Below, in pieces: positions 45,399 through 54,639 of a stretch of 64,000 nucleotides of DNA (positions are counted from its first letter, which is position 1; each line of letters starts with the position of its first letter). The notes beneath the pieces were generated by a model that saw only the letters and a list, made by a program, of their open reading frames with translations, had not been told where the DNA came from and did no database searches. The position numbers were made by a program, and so were the translations under genes. Source of the stretch: Nostoc sp. C052 (GTDB lineage Bacteria > Cyanobacteriota > Cyanobacteriia > Cyanobacteriales > Nostocaceae); the NCBI RefSeq assembly GCF_013393905.1, contig NZ_CP040272.1:1364001-1428000 (forward strand), given 5' to 3'.

Positions 45399-46366
45399 CT
45401 TGATTGTCCTTGTTGAGCAATAGTTTCTTGGGAGAGCATTTCGGAAAACTTTAGCGTCGCTCTAACTGGATGAAAAATACGCGCTCGGTAATGTTGCCAA
45501 GTCTGAGATTCTAGTGCTTCGCCATTGGCCGCTAAACTCTCAACTACAGCATCAACACCCATTTCCCACAACACCTGACAAGCTAATTCTGTGTAAACTG
45601 AGTGATTACCAAGACATTGGCGGGACTTGGCAGCGTAAGCTGTTCCTTGGGCTAATTGAAATCGATAAACACCTGCTGTATTTCTTAGGGCTTCTATGGT
45701 TGCACGTTCTGCACCACCAGCGTAAGCACAGGCGTAACCTACACCACCCCATAAGTCTTGCCGTCTATTTGGTGCAAAGGTATCAATGGTACGTGCGATG
45801 TGATTAACATCGCCACCACCGATAAACCAAATACTGCGACCCAAACCTTGGTCAAAAACACTGCGAGCATAACCAGAAATTTGTTCCGAGATGACTTGAT
45901 TATCAAGTGAGTCTTGCCAATGGAACATACCTTGATAGTAGCCATAGCCATCGACTGCTAACCAACTTCTAGCAAAGTTGAGTTTTTCTAAATGCGGCTT
46001 GATAGGCAGTCCAGCACGAGCCAACATCAAACCCAAACCCACATAAACCCAGTTATGATAAACTGCACCATCACCTGCAACAAAAGTTGCCATGCGATTT
46101 TCGTTGCTGGGTGTGAGTAAGTCGCGTTGCGCTAGACCCATACCTACGCCTTCGTAAGCAAATCCTCGCAACTCTTCATCGATTTCATTCATTTTAGGAG
46201 CGATCGCTCCTAAATCTTCACTAGCGATCGCTACATGATATCCTTGTAAAACTGTACTACCAATCTTGCTTAACCGTTCTTGCACTCCGGCATCGCTTTT
46301 TTGGATTCCTCGTTGGCCCCAAGTATCAGCCATTAAGGCGTTGGCCTCATTTGCTTTAATTTGCAT
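45395..46366 (-). CDS. DUF1702 protein, second of three tandem copies
   Basis: A 323-residue DUF1702 protein very similar to the copy upstream: LRGFAYEGVGMGLAQRDLLT, GDGAVYHNWVYVGLGLMLAR, VDGYGYYQGMFHW, RSVFDQGLGRSIWFIGGGDV and YAAKSRQCLGNHSVYTELAC. No signal peptide or metal motif. It starts 31 bp after the first copy's stop and overlaps the third by 4 bp. Retention of three intact copies suggests distinct or heteromeric roles. Confidence 0.88.
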   Translation of the reverse strand: MQIKANEANALMADTWGQRGIQKSDAGVQERLSKIGSTVLQGYHVAIASEDLGAIAPKMNEIDEELRGFAYEGVGMGLAQRDLLTPSNENRMATFVAGDGAVYHNWVYVGLGLMLARAGLPIKPHLEKLNFARSWLAVDGYGYYQGMFHWQDSLDNQVISEQISGYARSVFDQGLGRSIWFIGGGDVNHIARTIDTFAPNRRQDLWGGVGYACAYAGGAERATIEALRNTAGVYRFQLAQGTAYAAKSRQCLGNHSVYTELACQVLWEMGVDAVVESLAANGEALESQTWQHYRARIFHPVRATLKFSEMLSQETIAQQGQSR

Positions 46367-46397
46367 TATCTAAATTATCCTTGTGAAGCAATAAATA

Positions 46398-47342
46398 CTA
46401 AGCTGCTAAGGTTGCTCTAACTGGATGAGGTATCCGTGCCCGGTAATGCTGCCATAGTGGAGATTCGGGAGTTTCGCCATGAGTGGCTAAACTGTCAGCC
46501 ACAGCATCAGCACTCACTCCCCATAACACCTGACAAGCCAATTCTGTATAGACTGACTGGTTGCCAAGACATTGACGGGACTTAGCAGCGTAAGCAGTAC
46601 CCTGCGCTAAATGCAACCGATAAGCACCTGCTGAATTTCCTAAGGCTTCTATGGTTGCACGTTTTGCACCACCAGCGTAAGCACAGGCATAACCTACACC
46701 ACCCCATAAATCTTCTCGTCTATCGAGTGAAAAAGCATCAATGGTGCGTGCGATGCGATTGACATCGCCACCATCGACAAACCAAATACTGCGACCTAAA
46801 CCTTGGTCAAAGACACTGCGGGTATAACCAGAAATTGGTTGCGAGATGACTTGACTATCGAGTGAGTCTCGCCAGTAGAACATACCTTGATAGTAGCCGT
46901 AGCCATCGACTAATAACCAACCCTTAGCGTTATCAAGTCTTTGCAAATGCGGTTCGATAGGTCGTCCAACTCTGGCTAACATCAAACCCAAACCGACATA
47001 AACCATGTTTGCATAAGCTGCACCATCACCTGCAACAAACATGGCTATGCGATTTTGGCTAGTGGGTGTCAGAAAATCACGCTGTGCTAGTCCCATACCG
47101 ACACCTTCGTAAGCAAATCCCCGCAACTCCTCATCGATTTCATTTAACTTGGGGGCGATCGCTTCTAATTCATCAGTAATAGCTGTATGGTATCCTTTCA
47201 TTAATGAACGACCAACTTGTTCTAATCGTTTCTGTATACCACTATCACTTTCTTGCACATCGCGTTCAGCCCAAGTAGCTATCAAATCTGTTGGTAGTGT
47301 TGCTTTATTCAAACTTGATTGCCAAGCGTCTTGAATCATCAT
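46398..47342 (-). CDS. DUF1702 protein, first of three tandem copies
   Basis: A 314-residue DUF1702 protein with the same conserved blocks (RGFAYEGVGMGLAQRDFLT, VYVGLGLMLARVG, VDGYGYYQGMFYW, SVFDQGLGRSIWFVDGGDV). The start codon lies 12 bp after the carotenoid-oxygenase stop, tying this protein to the cluster's operon. It is closest to the second copy, so these two come from a recent duplication. Confidence 0.88.
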   Translation of the reverse strand: MMIQDAWQSSLNKATLPTDLIATWAERDVQESDSGIQKRLEQVGRSLMKGYHTAITDELEAIAPKLNEIDEELRGFAYEGVGMGLAQRDFLTPTSQNRIAMFVAGDGAAYANMVYVGLGLMLARVGRPIEPHLQRLDNAKGWLLVDGYGYYQGMFYWRDSLDSQVISQPISGYTRSVFDQGLGRSIWFVDGGDVNRIARTIDAFSLDRREDLWGGVGYACAYAGGAKRATIEALGNSAGAYRLHLAQGTAYAAKSRQCLGNQSVYTELACQVLWGVSADAVADSLATHGETPESPLWQHYRARIPHPVRATLAA

Positions 47343-47354
47343 CTTTCTCCTGAT

Positions 47355-48782
47355 TTAAAAAGCTGGATGCATTGATTTTTCTGGAATCCAAGTTCCGTGA
47401 AAACCGTAAGGAACTCGCTGGGGTAGAAGAATGCGGGCTACAGGTTTATCTGTGATGTCTTGGGCATTTACCACTACTAGCTCTGAGGTTTTTGTAGGTG
47501 TGTCGTAAACGAAAGTTAACAACCAACCATCATCCTCTTGAGTCGCGTTGGAACGGGGGACAAATATTGCCTCTCCTCCATAGCGACCAGTCCCCCACTC
47601 ATGGACTTGAGAATAACCATTGGCAAAGTCATACTTAATGAGTGCATCTAAAGTAAATACAGGTAGCAGTTCCGGCACCATTCTGGCTGTATAGCCGTAT
47701 CGATTCCGTCTTCCGACAAATTGCTGATTTAAACTAGGAAATTCTGAAGCTAAATCATCAATTATTCCTTCTTGGACTGCACCTGTGCGGAGATTGAATC
47801 GCCAGCCATATAACTGCGGTTTATTAATCTGATTGTGACGTAAGTTTGTTTTTGTCGGTATGTTCAGCAGTTGAGCATCATCTGTGCGACAAGCAATGAT
47901 GACGACTTCATCTTCTGTTTCATAGGCATTGAGAATATGTAAAACATAACAGGTAGAAACTTCAAACCAGCGGATATTTCTGCCATCACTATGACGGGAA
48001 ATAATCCCAAAACGGCTGGGTAGATTTGGTTCAAACATATAAGCTGGTTCTCTGCGTTTTAGCCTTTCTAAGCTAAATGTCAGGGGCAAATCCATGAATA
48101 TTGTGTAATTTGCAGTGATGGCAAAGTCATGCATCATCACTCCTGTAGGCAAATCAATCGGAATTGTTCTTAGTAACTCTCCCTCAGATGAAACCACGCT
48201 GTATCTTAAATAAGGTGGCTCTAGTAGAGAATATCCAAAAAACATCATTTCCCCAGTTACAAAATCAACTTTGGGGTGAGCGGTGAAGGGAGAGTTCAGT
48301 TGATTTCCATAAGTGAATGGCCCGATTGTTGTCAAGTCAGGTATCGTAATTTCGTATGGTTCGGCTCCTTCCCAAAGTGCCAATAGTTGACCTGCGTGCC
48401 ACACTATGCCAGTGTTAGCAGTATTCTTGAACGGACTGAAAAGATTATTGGGAGGGTTGTGAAGTTGTGGCGATTCCATCAGACTTGTCCAGACGGCTCG
48501 ACCTACTTTCTGTTCCAGTTTAAATCCCCGTGTCTGGATATAGCGGTTGCGGTAAGTGGCTTTACCATTATTAATTTCTACCCCATGCAACATCCCATCT
48601 CCATCAATCCACTTGTAATCACCTTTGGGAGAAAACTGGGGATTAGGGCCATTGCGGACAAATATTCCTGATAAATCAGTTGGTAATTCTCCAATTATTG
48701 GAAGGTAATCGGCTGTGATTTCTGTTTGTATTGGAGAAAAGTTACCTGTAAGATAGGGACTAATTTCTTTTGCGACGATCAT
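47355..48782 (-). CDS. Carotenoid-cleavage-type dioxygenase
   Basis: Start at the ATG at 48782 (a TTG two codons earlier is also open). The 475-residue beta-propeller oxygenase has all four iron-binding His: about H169 (FTAHPKVD), H218 (MMHDFAIT), H282 (YVLHILNAYE) and H462 (YGFHGTWIPE), plus RNGPNPQF and DGDGMLHG of the family. These enzymes split a conjugated double bond with O2, yielding two carbonyls. Placed between an aldehyde dehydrogenase and DUF1702 genes in a polyketide cluster, it may act on the polyketide polyene and not on a carotenoid. Confidence 0.92.
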   Translation of the reverse strand: MIVAKEISPYLTGNFSPIQTEITADYLPIIGELPTDLSGIFVRNGPNPQFSPKGDYKWIDGDGMLHGVEINNGKATYRNRYIQTRGFKLEQKVGRAVWTSLMESPQLHNPPNNLFSPFKNTANTGIVWHAGQLLALWEGAEPYEITIPDLTTIGPFTYGNQLNSPFTAHPKVDFVTGEMMFFGYSLLEPPYLRYSVVSSEGELLRTIPIDLPTGVMMHDFAITANYTIFMDLPLTFSLERLKRREPAYMFEPNLPSRFGIISRHSDGRNIRWFEVSTCYVLHILNAYETEDEVVIIACRTDDAQLLNIPTKTNLRHNQINKPQLYGWRFNLRTGAVQEGIIDDLASEFPSLNQQFVGRRNRYGYTARMVPELLPVFTLDALIKYDFANGYSQVHEWGTGRYGGEAIFVPRSNATQEDDGWLLTFVYDTPTKTSELVVVNAQDITDKPVARILLPQRVPYGFHGTWIPEKSMHPAF

Positions 48783-48842
48783 AGTCAAGACTACTTGATT
48801 ACTAGATTATAAATTCAGAATCAGTTGGTTGAGAATATTATA

Positions 48843-49012
48843 AAAACAGAATTCAGGAGTCAGGAGCCAGAATTCAGAATTGAATTCTGTGCGACTGGCG
48901 GATGAATAAACGGCGTTTTTGCACCCCTACTAAATCTTCGATTTAGTGGTCAACAAAAAAGTGGCGGGTCTGAATCCCTCACTAATTGATTCTGACTCCT
49001 GAATTCTTCTTC
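48843..49012. repeat. Interspersed repeat family C, copy 1
   Basis: Begins with AGAATTCAGGAGTCAGGAG-like sequence and ends TTGATTCTGACTCCTGAATTC, giving inverted ends. The centre has a hairpin (CTAAATCTTCGATTTAG) next to GCGGGTCTGAATCCC. A longer relative lies at 62818-63038. It fills most of the gap between the oxygenase and aldehyde dehydrogenase genes. Confidence 0.75.
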
Positions 49013-49017
49013 AATAC

Positions 49018-50373
49018 TTAGTGTTTCTTTTTCTCTGGATAGGGAGGATATCTCCATTTCAAATCAATCAGAAAAGATTTATTTAATATGCCTCTTTGAT
49101 AAGAAAAGTTGTCAAAGCCAGCTTTACCATGATAACGACCCATTCCACTAGTACCAACTCCACCAAAAGGTAAAGAAGGAACAGTCAAATGCATAACGGT
49201 ATCGTTAATGCAGACTCCACCAGAGACAGTTTCTTGCAAAATCCGCTCTTGATTTTTTTGATTACTAGAAAAGAAGTATAAAGCAAGGGGTTTTTGTTGT
49301 CGATTCACAAAGGCGATCGCTTCTGATAAATCTGTATATTCTAGAACAGGAAGAATCGGCCCAAAAATTTCCTCTTGCATGATCTTGTCTTGCCAAGAGA
49401 CTTGATCGATAATAGTAGGAGCAATATAAAGATTCTCTAAATTCGTTTTGCCTCCCACTAAAATATTACCACTTTCTAACAATTGCGAAAGGCGACGGAA
49501 ATGTTTTTGGTTGATGACTCTAGCATAGCTTTTACTTACTGAAGGTTCGTCGCCGTAAAAAATTTGTATTTGTTTTTTAATGTTAGTCAATAAATCTTGT
49601 TTGATTTTGCAATTTACTAACAGATAATCAGGTGCGGTACAAGTTTGACCTGCATTAAAGAATTTACCCCAAACAATTCTTTTAGCTGTATGTTCAAGAT
49701 GAATATTTTCATCAACAATACAAGGACTTTTTCCACCTAGCTCAAGGGTAACTGGAGTTAGATTTTTAGCGGCGGCTGCCATTACAAGTTTACCAACTTC
49801 AGTGCCACCAGTAAAAAAGATATGATCAAAATTTTGTGACAATAGTTCTTGACTGGTTTCAATACCGCCTTCAATCACTTCAATAAAAGATGGCTCGAAA
49901 TTTTCGTGAACTATTTTTTCTATGACTTCAGAAGTATGAGGAGCTATTTCTGATGGTTTTAAAATCGCACAATTACCAGCAGCGATCGCACCCACTAATG
50001 GCGCAAAAATTAAATTAAATGGGTAATTCCAAGGGCCAATAATCAGAATCACACCAAGAGGTTCAGAACGAACTTGAGCAGAAGAAAGAAACTGATAAAT
50101 GGGAGTAGCAACCTTCTGCGGTTTTGTCCATGCTCTAATATTGTTGAGAGCATATTTAATTTCTTCTAAAACTCCAATTATTTCAAAATAAGCTTCAAAG
50201 CCTGATTTATGCAAATCAGCTTTTAAAGCTTGAACAATATTATCTTGATTCTTCTCAATTGCCTGTTGAAGAATTTTCAGTTGTTGAATCCGAAAATCAA
50301 GATTTTTGGTTTTACCAGTCTGAAAAAACTGTTGCTGATATTCAATTTCATTATAATCTACTTGAGTTAGCAT
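49018..50373 (-). CDS. Aldehyde dehydrogenase (fatty-aldehyde type)
   Basis: A 451-residue NAD(P)-dependent aldehyde dehydrogenase with the catalytic Glu (VTLELGGKSPCIV), nucleophilic Cys245 (NAGQTCTAPDY), the FTGGTEVGK cofactor loop and the LPFGGVGTSGMGRYHG end motif. Shortness and a basic, aromatic C-terminus (KWRYPPYPEKKK) resemble class-3/fatty-aldehyde dehydrogenases. It lies directly upstream of the cleavage oxygenase, so oxidation of an oxygenase-derived aldehyde to an acid is a natural hypothesis. Its own repair or lipid-aldehyde role cannot be excluded. Confidence 0.92.
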   Translation of the reverse strand: MLTQVDYNEIEYQQQFFQTGKTKNLDFRIQQLKILQQAIEKNQDNIVQALKADLHKSGFEAYFEIIGVLEEIKYALNNIRAWTKPQKVATPIYQFLSSAQVRSEPLGVILIIGPWNYPFNLIFAPLVGAIAAGNCAILKPSEIAPHTSEVIEKIVHENFEPSFIEVIEGGIETSQELLSQNFDHIFFTGGTEVGKLVMAAAAKNLTPVTLELGGKSPCIVDENIHLEHTAKRIVWGKFFNAGQTCTAPDYLLVNCKIKQDLLTNIKKQIQIFYGDEPSVSKSYARVINQKHFRRLSQLLESGNILVGGKTNLENLYIAPTIIDQVSWQDKIMQEEIFGPILPVLEYTDLSEAIAFVNRQQKPLALYFFSSNQKNQERILQETVSGGVCINDTVMHLTVPSLPFGGVGTSGMGRYHGKAGFDNFSYQRGILNKSFLIDLKWRYPPYPEKKKH

Positions 50374-50494
50374 GGCTTTTTAGGTGTTAAACAGTAGTTA
50401 TGCAGTAATTGAAAGAAAGAATGGCAGTAGCTAAATATACAAGTCTTAAAACTCAACTGCCATTTTCATATTTGTTGTTATTCTCCAGCTAAAA

Positions 50495-52366
50495 TTAAGA
50501 CTTGATTTCCGCTGGCAACGTGACTAATTCTGGAACCTTTAGCATATTTTTGTCCTTTAAGCTTGGGGATTCATGAGTCCCATTTGGTAACGTCTTTTCA
50601 TTAGCCAAACTAATCCAGGGCTGCAAGTCGGGTTGGTGTTGGTAACTCTTGAAATCTTCTCTAGCTTTTGCAGTGATACTATTGTCTGGTACACCTTTGG
50701 TTTTCAATTTGAAAATCCAGTTATCCCAACCAGCTAGAGCAGATGCTTTTAGTAAAGCGAAAATGTGCTTAAGATTTTGTGGTGCTAACAAACCTTTTAT
50801 TCCAAAACCCTTCCACAGGAACTTGAGGTACCAAATAGCAACGAAAAAGTGAGTGTATTGCATAGATACAAAAACATTAGCTCGTTGGGGTTCGTACTTG
50901 GTGAGGTGGATGTATTCGTCAAAATCCCGGCTCATTATGTAATTAAAAGGCAATTCATCGGCTCTATGGGTGTACATAAACCCGATGTTGGCGTTCTTCT
51001 CTGCCAACTCTGTTAACTGTTGATAGACAGCAGTTAATATTTCGGTAATATATACACGACCTGGTTGCTTAATTTTTGCCAGGAATTTCAAATCTAAATG
51101 CCACTTACCGACATACAAAGGAATCATCATCCCAAACCACCACATGTTTTCGATGAACATGCGATGACTCATGATGCTAGCGTTACCAAGATGCTTAGGA
51201 TGATGGCTGACAAGAAGATTGTTGCGATCGATCATCCCTAAATTAAAGCCGTTGTAAACCGCCCGTTTCTTCTCTGCATCTGGCTCACCTGCTAACTTGG
51301 CACGAATCACTTCTGTAATGGTGTCTATTTCAAAGGACATCATCGTCATTCCCATCGAGTAGAAGGGATCGAAGATAGCTGCTGCATCACCAATTACATA
51401 CCAGTTATCTTTTGAGAGTATGGTCTTGCTCTTGTGCGCTAGCTTGGGCCAGTAATGGAAATCAATTTCCTCTCCGCTCTTGAGCAGTCGATACATGATG
51501 TTATGGTTTGCTTCTAGAAAAGCATAAAACTTTTCTTTAGTGTTGACAGTCTGGGCCTGAATATAGTCGTGATGGTGGACTAATCCGATTGACAACTCCA
51601 TATTTTGGGTATCTGTAGGAATCATCCAAACCCAATGTCCGTGTCCCATCCAGTGATTAGTAGCATAGTAGTGGCTACAAGTTGAAACTAAAGGATCGTA
51701 ACCACTGTGAAAGATAGTGCGATCGACATTTTTAACGCGCATCCATGCTGAACCATTGTTAACACCACGGACGTTTTCAGGGCCAAACAACACATTATCT
51801 GTCTTGCGACCGATGATAAACTTGCGTCCTGCCGCATCAATAACATGTTTGGCTTTAAGTTCAAGATACTCGCGATCGCATTTGACTTTCACCACGTTCA
51901 GGCCATCCCCAGACGTTAGGTCAACATCAACAACACGACCTTGATAAAAGACAGCGCCCATCTCCTGATTCATCCTCAGCACATCCCGCTCAAATTTGGG
52001 GCGGTGAATCAGAACAGAAGCCAATGGTGGTTGCCGAATAGCCCAGAGATGATGATAGTCATTAATGTTTTCTGTACTTTCTGGATGCTTAGGCCAATGA
52101 AAGTTTAAACCAAATTTTGGCGGATGATGCTCAACCATGTAGTCATAAAGACCCAACTCCTTGCAGATCATCAGAGTAGAGATTTCAACTGCTGACTCAC
52201 CCACTTTCAAATCCTTTTCTGTCCGCTCTTCAGGACGAGGATCGACCAAAGCAATTTTGATGTTAGGAACATTAAGTAGTAAGTGGCGAGCTTGACATAC
52301 TCCCGCCAATCCAGCACCCATAATGACTACATCATAATCATAGGTTTGGCACTGAGTGTTGTTCAT
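50495..52366 (-). CDS. Flavin-dependent halogenase-like protein (copy 2)
   Basis: A 623-residue flavoprotein of the tryptophan-halogenase superfamily: FAD-binding GAGLAGVCQARHLL near residue 17, the KVGESAVEIS loop, W-x-W-x-I-P at 245-250 (WVWMIP) and the second FAD motif VIGDAAAIFDPFYSMGM. The W-x-W-x-I-P motif is typical of flavin halogenases and is thought to block monooxygenation. I could not assign the catalytic Lys with certainty. About 65-70% similar to the neighbouring copy. Needs a separate flavin reductase, not seen in the window. Confidence 0.78.
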   Translation of the reverse strand: MNNTQCQTYDYDVVIMGAGLAGVCQARHLLLNVPNIKIALVDPRPEERTEKDLKVGESAVEISTLMICKELGLYDYMVEHHPPKFGLNFHWPKHPESTENINDYHHLWAIRQPPLASVLIHRPKFERDVLRMNQEMGAVFYQGRVVDVDLTSGDGLNVVKVKCDREYLELKAKHVIDAAGRKFIIGRKTDNVLFGPENVRGVNNGSAWMRVKNVDRTIFHSGYDPLVSTCSHYYATNHWMGHGHWVWMIPTDTQNMELSIGLVHHHDYIQAQTVNTKEKFYAFLEANHNIMYRLLKSGEEIDFHYWPKLAHKSKTILSKDNWYVIGDAAAIFDPFYSMGMTMMSFEIDTITEVIRAKLAGEPDAEKKRAVYNGFNLGMIDRNNLLVSHHPKHLGNASIMSHRMFIENMWWFGMMIPLYVGKWHLDLKFLAKIKQPGRVYITEILTAVYQQLTELAEKNANIGFMYTHRADELPFNYIMSRDFDEYIHLTKYEPQRANVFVSMQYTHFFVAIWYLKFLWKGFGIKGLLAPQNLKHIFALLKASALAGWDNWIFKLKTKGVPDNSITAKAREDFKSYQHQPDLQPWISLANEKTLPNGTHESPSLKDKNMLKVPELVTLPAEIKS

Positions 52367-52757
52367 TGCATTTTCCTTTTTGCTAACTAGAAAATTTGAT
52401 GAATTTGAAAAATTTCGTCGGAAAGTTCAGGACTTTTGAGTTATTTCTTGCCTTTGTGTCCTCTATAAGCCAATACGCTTCAGTTAAGGCTTTACTCTTT
52501 GTCAAAGTGAATTTTTTTAACGAACCGCAAAGGACGCAAAGGACATAAAGGAAGAGAAGAAAAAATGCTTAACTGAACTGTATTGTTCTATAAGCTTCTT
52601 TATGAGCAGAAGCATGCGACTCTTTTAGAGAATTCTTAAAGGTAGCCGCAAAACGTCTACTTTTCAATACAATCTAATACAATCTCTAAGCTAGTAATGA
52701 AAAGTTTGTAGTCAGCACTTTATTGCTGAGAAAATTAAGGACTACTAGATAGGATTG
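52367..52757. repeat. Spacer between halogenase-like genes with repeat family D copy
   Basis: The 391-bp gap contains a repeat with inverted ends CAATACGCTTCAGTTAAGGC (52471-52490) and CTTAACTGAACTGTATTG (52568-52585), related to that at 18770-18900. Other bases show no coding frame. The gap is long enough for a separate promoter for the second halogenase-like gene. Confidence 0.65.
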
Positions 52758-54578
52758 CTATAACTCAGATGTGACTAGCTCTTGCTCTTGCAATTTTTGA
52801 GATTCAGCACTCTTACTCTTGATCCAAGGCTCTAATTCAGGTTGATGTCTATAACTCTTGAACTCTTCTGCCACCCTAGCAATTTCACTATTAGCTGCCA
52901 TACCTTTGGTCTTGCGTCGGTAAATTAGATCGTCCCAACTAGATTGAGCAGATGCATTGAGTAAAGCAAAAACATGTTTTAGATTCTCTGGTGACAACAC
53001 ACCTTTTAGTCCAAAACCTTTCCACAGAAATTTGAGATACCAAAGAGCAACAAAGAAGTAAATGTTTTTCATGTATGCAAAAACATTGCATCTTTGAGGT
53101 TCGTATTTTGTGTTTTGCAAATAGCTATCAAATTCTTGGGTCATGTAGTAACCGAAGGGTAATTGCTGCCCTCGGTGAACATACATCATGCCAATATTAG
53201 CATCTTTTTCTATCAGTTCATTGAATTGTTCATACACATGAGACATTAGTGTTCTGATCACTTGACGACTTTGTTGGCTAAATCTGCGGAGAAACTTCAA
53301 ATCTAAATGCCATTTGCCAACATACAAAGGCACAATCATCCCAAACCACCACATGTTTTCTAGATAGACGCGCCAGCTCATGATGCTAGCATGACCAAGT
53401 TGTTTGGCGTGGTCGTGGAGAAGATGATTGCAAGACTCTACATACCCAAGATTGTATGCATTATACACAGCCCGCTTCTTCTCTGCATCCGGTTCACCTG
53501 CTAATTTTGCTCGGATAATTTCTGTGACACTTTCCATTTGAAATGTCATCATTACCATTCCTAAGGAATAGAAAGGATCGAAGATGGCAGCTGCATCACC
53601 AATTACATACCAATTGTCTGGAGAAAACAGAGTTTTACTCTTGTGTGCCACCCTTGGTAAGTAATGAAAGTCAATGTCTTCTCCACTCTTGACTAATTGG
53701 TAAAGAATGTTGTGATTCGATTCTAAAAAAGCATAAAACTTTTCTTTGGTGTTAACGCTCTGCGCTGGGATGACTTCATGATGATGAGATACCCCTACTG
53801 ACAATTCCATAGTCTGAGTATCTGTAGGAATGACCCAGATCCAATGGCCATGACCCATCATGTGATTAGTGGCATAGTAATGGCTACATGTAGCACCTGT
53901 AGGATCGTAACCACTGTGAAAAATGGTGCGATCGACATTTTTAACCCGTACCCATGCAGAACCATTGTTAAGACCAGCGAGTTTCTCAGGGCCAAAGAGT
54001 AGATTGTCTGTTTTCTGACCAATGATAAATTTGCGTCCTGCTGCATCAATAAGATGCTTGGTTGTAAGTTCTAGGTAATCATTACCTATTTTCACCTTAA
54101 CATTGTTGGGGATATCACCAGAGCCTAAATCAACGTTGACTACACGACCATTGTAAAAGTCAACTCCCATTTCCTTATTCATTTTCAAGACATCCCGCTC
54201 GAACTTGGCGCGGTTCATGAGAACGGAAGCTAGCGGGGGTTGTTTAATAGACCAGACATGATAGTAGTCATCAATGGTCTGTGTATTTTTTGGGTCTTTG
54301 GCCCAATGGTAGTTTAGTCCAAATTTCGGCGGATGATTCTCAATTAAGTAATCATAAAGACCTAACTCTTTGCCGAAAAAGAGAGTAGAAACTTCGACAG
54401 TTGACTCACCAATTTTTAAATCTTTTTCAGTCCGTTCTTCAGGACGTGGGTCAATTAAGGCGATTTTGATGTTGGGAATATTCAGCAGCAAGTGACGAGC
54501 TTGACATACTCCAGCGATCCCAGCACCCATAATGACGATATCGTAAGCTTGAGACTGAGTTGTGTTGTTCACTGACAT
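52758..54578 (-). CDS. Flavin-dependent halogenase-like protein (copy 1)
   Basis: A 606-residue paralogue of the next gene: FAD-binding GAGIAGVCQARHLL (G18-G23), KIGESTVEVS, W-x-W-x-I-P at residues 246-251 (WIWVIP) and VIGDAAAIFDPFYSLGM. TAGGA precedes the ATG. It starts 61 bp after the polyketide synthase stop, suggesting cotranscription. Two copies with the same motif imply either two halogenation sites or a halogenase/monooxygenase pair acting on the polyketide. The long C-terminal part (about residues 400-600) is characteristic of this subgroup and has no known function. Confidence 0.78.
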   Translation of the reverse strand: MSVNNTTQSQAYDIVIMGAGIAGVCQARHLLLNIPNIKIALIDPRPEERTEKDLKIGESTVEVSTLFFGKELGLYDYLIENHPPKFGLNYHWAKDPKNTQTIDDYYHVWSIKQPPLASVLMNRAKFERDVLKMNKEMGVDFYNGRVVNVDLGSGDIPNNVKVKIGNDYLELTTKHLIDAAGRKFIIGQKTDNLLFGPEKLAGLNNGSAWVRVKNVDRTIFHSGYDPTGATCSHYYATNHMMGHGHWIWVIPTDTQTMELSVGVSHHHEVIPAQSVNTKEKFYAFLESNHNILYQLVKSGEDIDFHYLPRVAHKSKTLFSPDNWYVIGDAAAIFDPFYSLGMVMMTFQMESVTEIIRAKLAGEPDAEKKRAVYNAYNLGYVESCNHLLHDHAKQLGHASIMSWRVYLENMWWFGMIVPLYVGKWHLDLKFLRRFSQQSRQVIRTLMSHVYEQFNELIEKDANIGMMYVHRGQQLPFGYYMTQEFDSYLQNTKYEPQRCNVFAYMKNIYFFVALWYLKFLWKGFGLKGVLSPENLKHVFALLNASAQSSWDDLIYRRKTKGMAANSEIARVAEEFKSYRHQPELEPWIKSKSAESQKLQEQELVTSEL

Positions 54579-54639
54579 TTCCTATTTCGTTGACTAAAAG
54601 TTTTGCGAGGTGAGCAGATTTTTGATTGATTAAAGTTAG

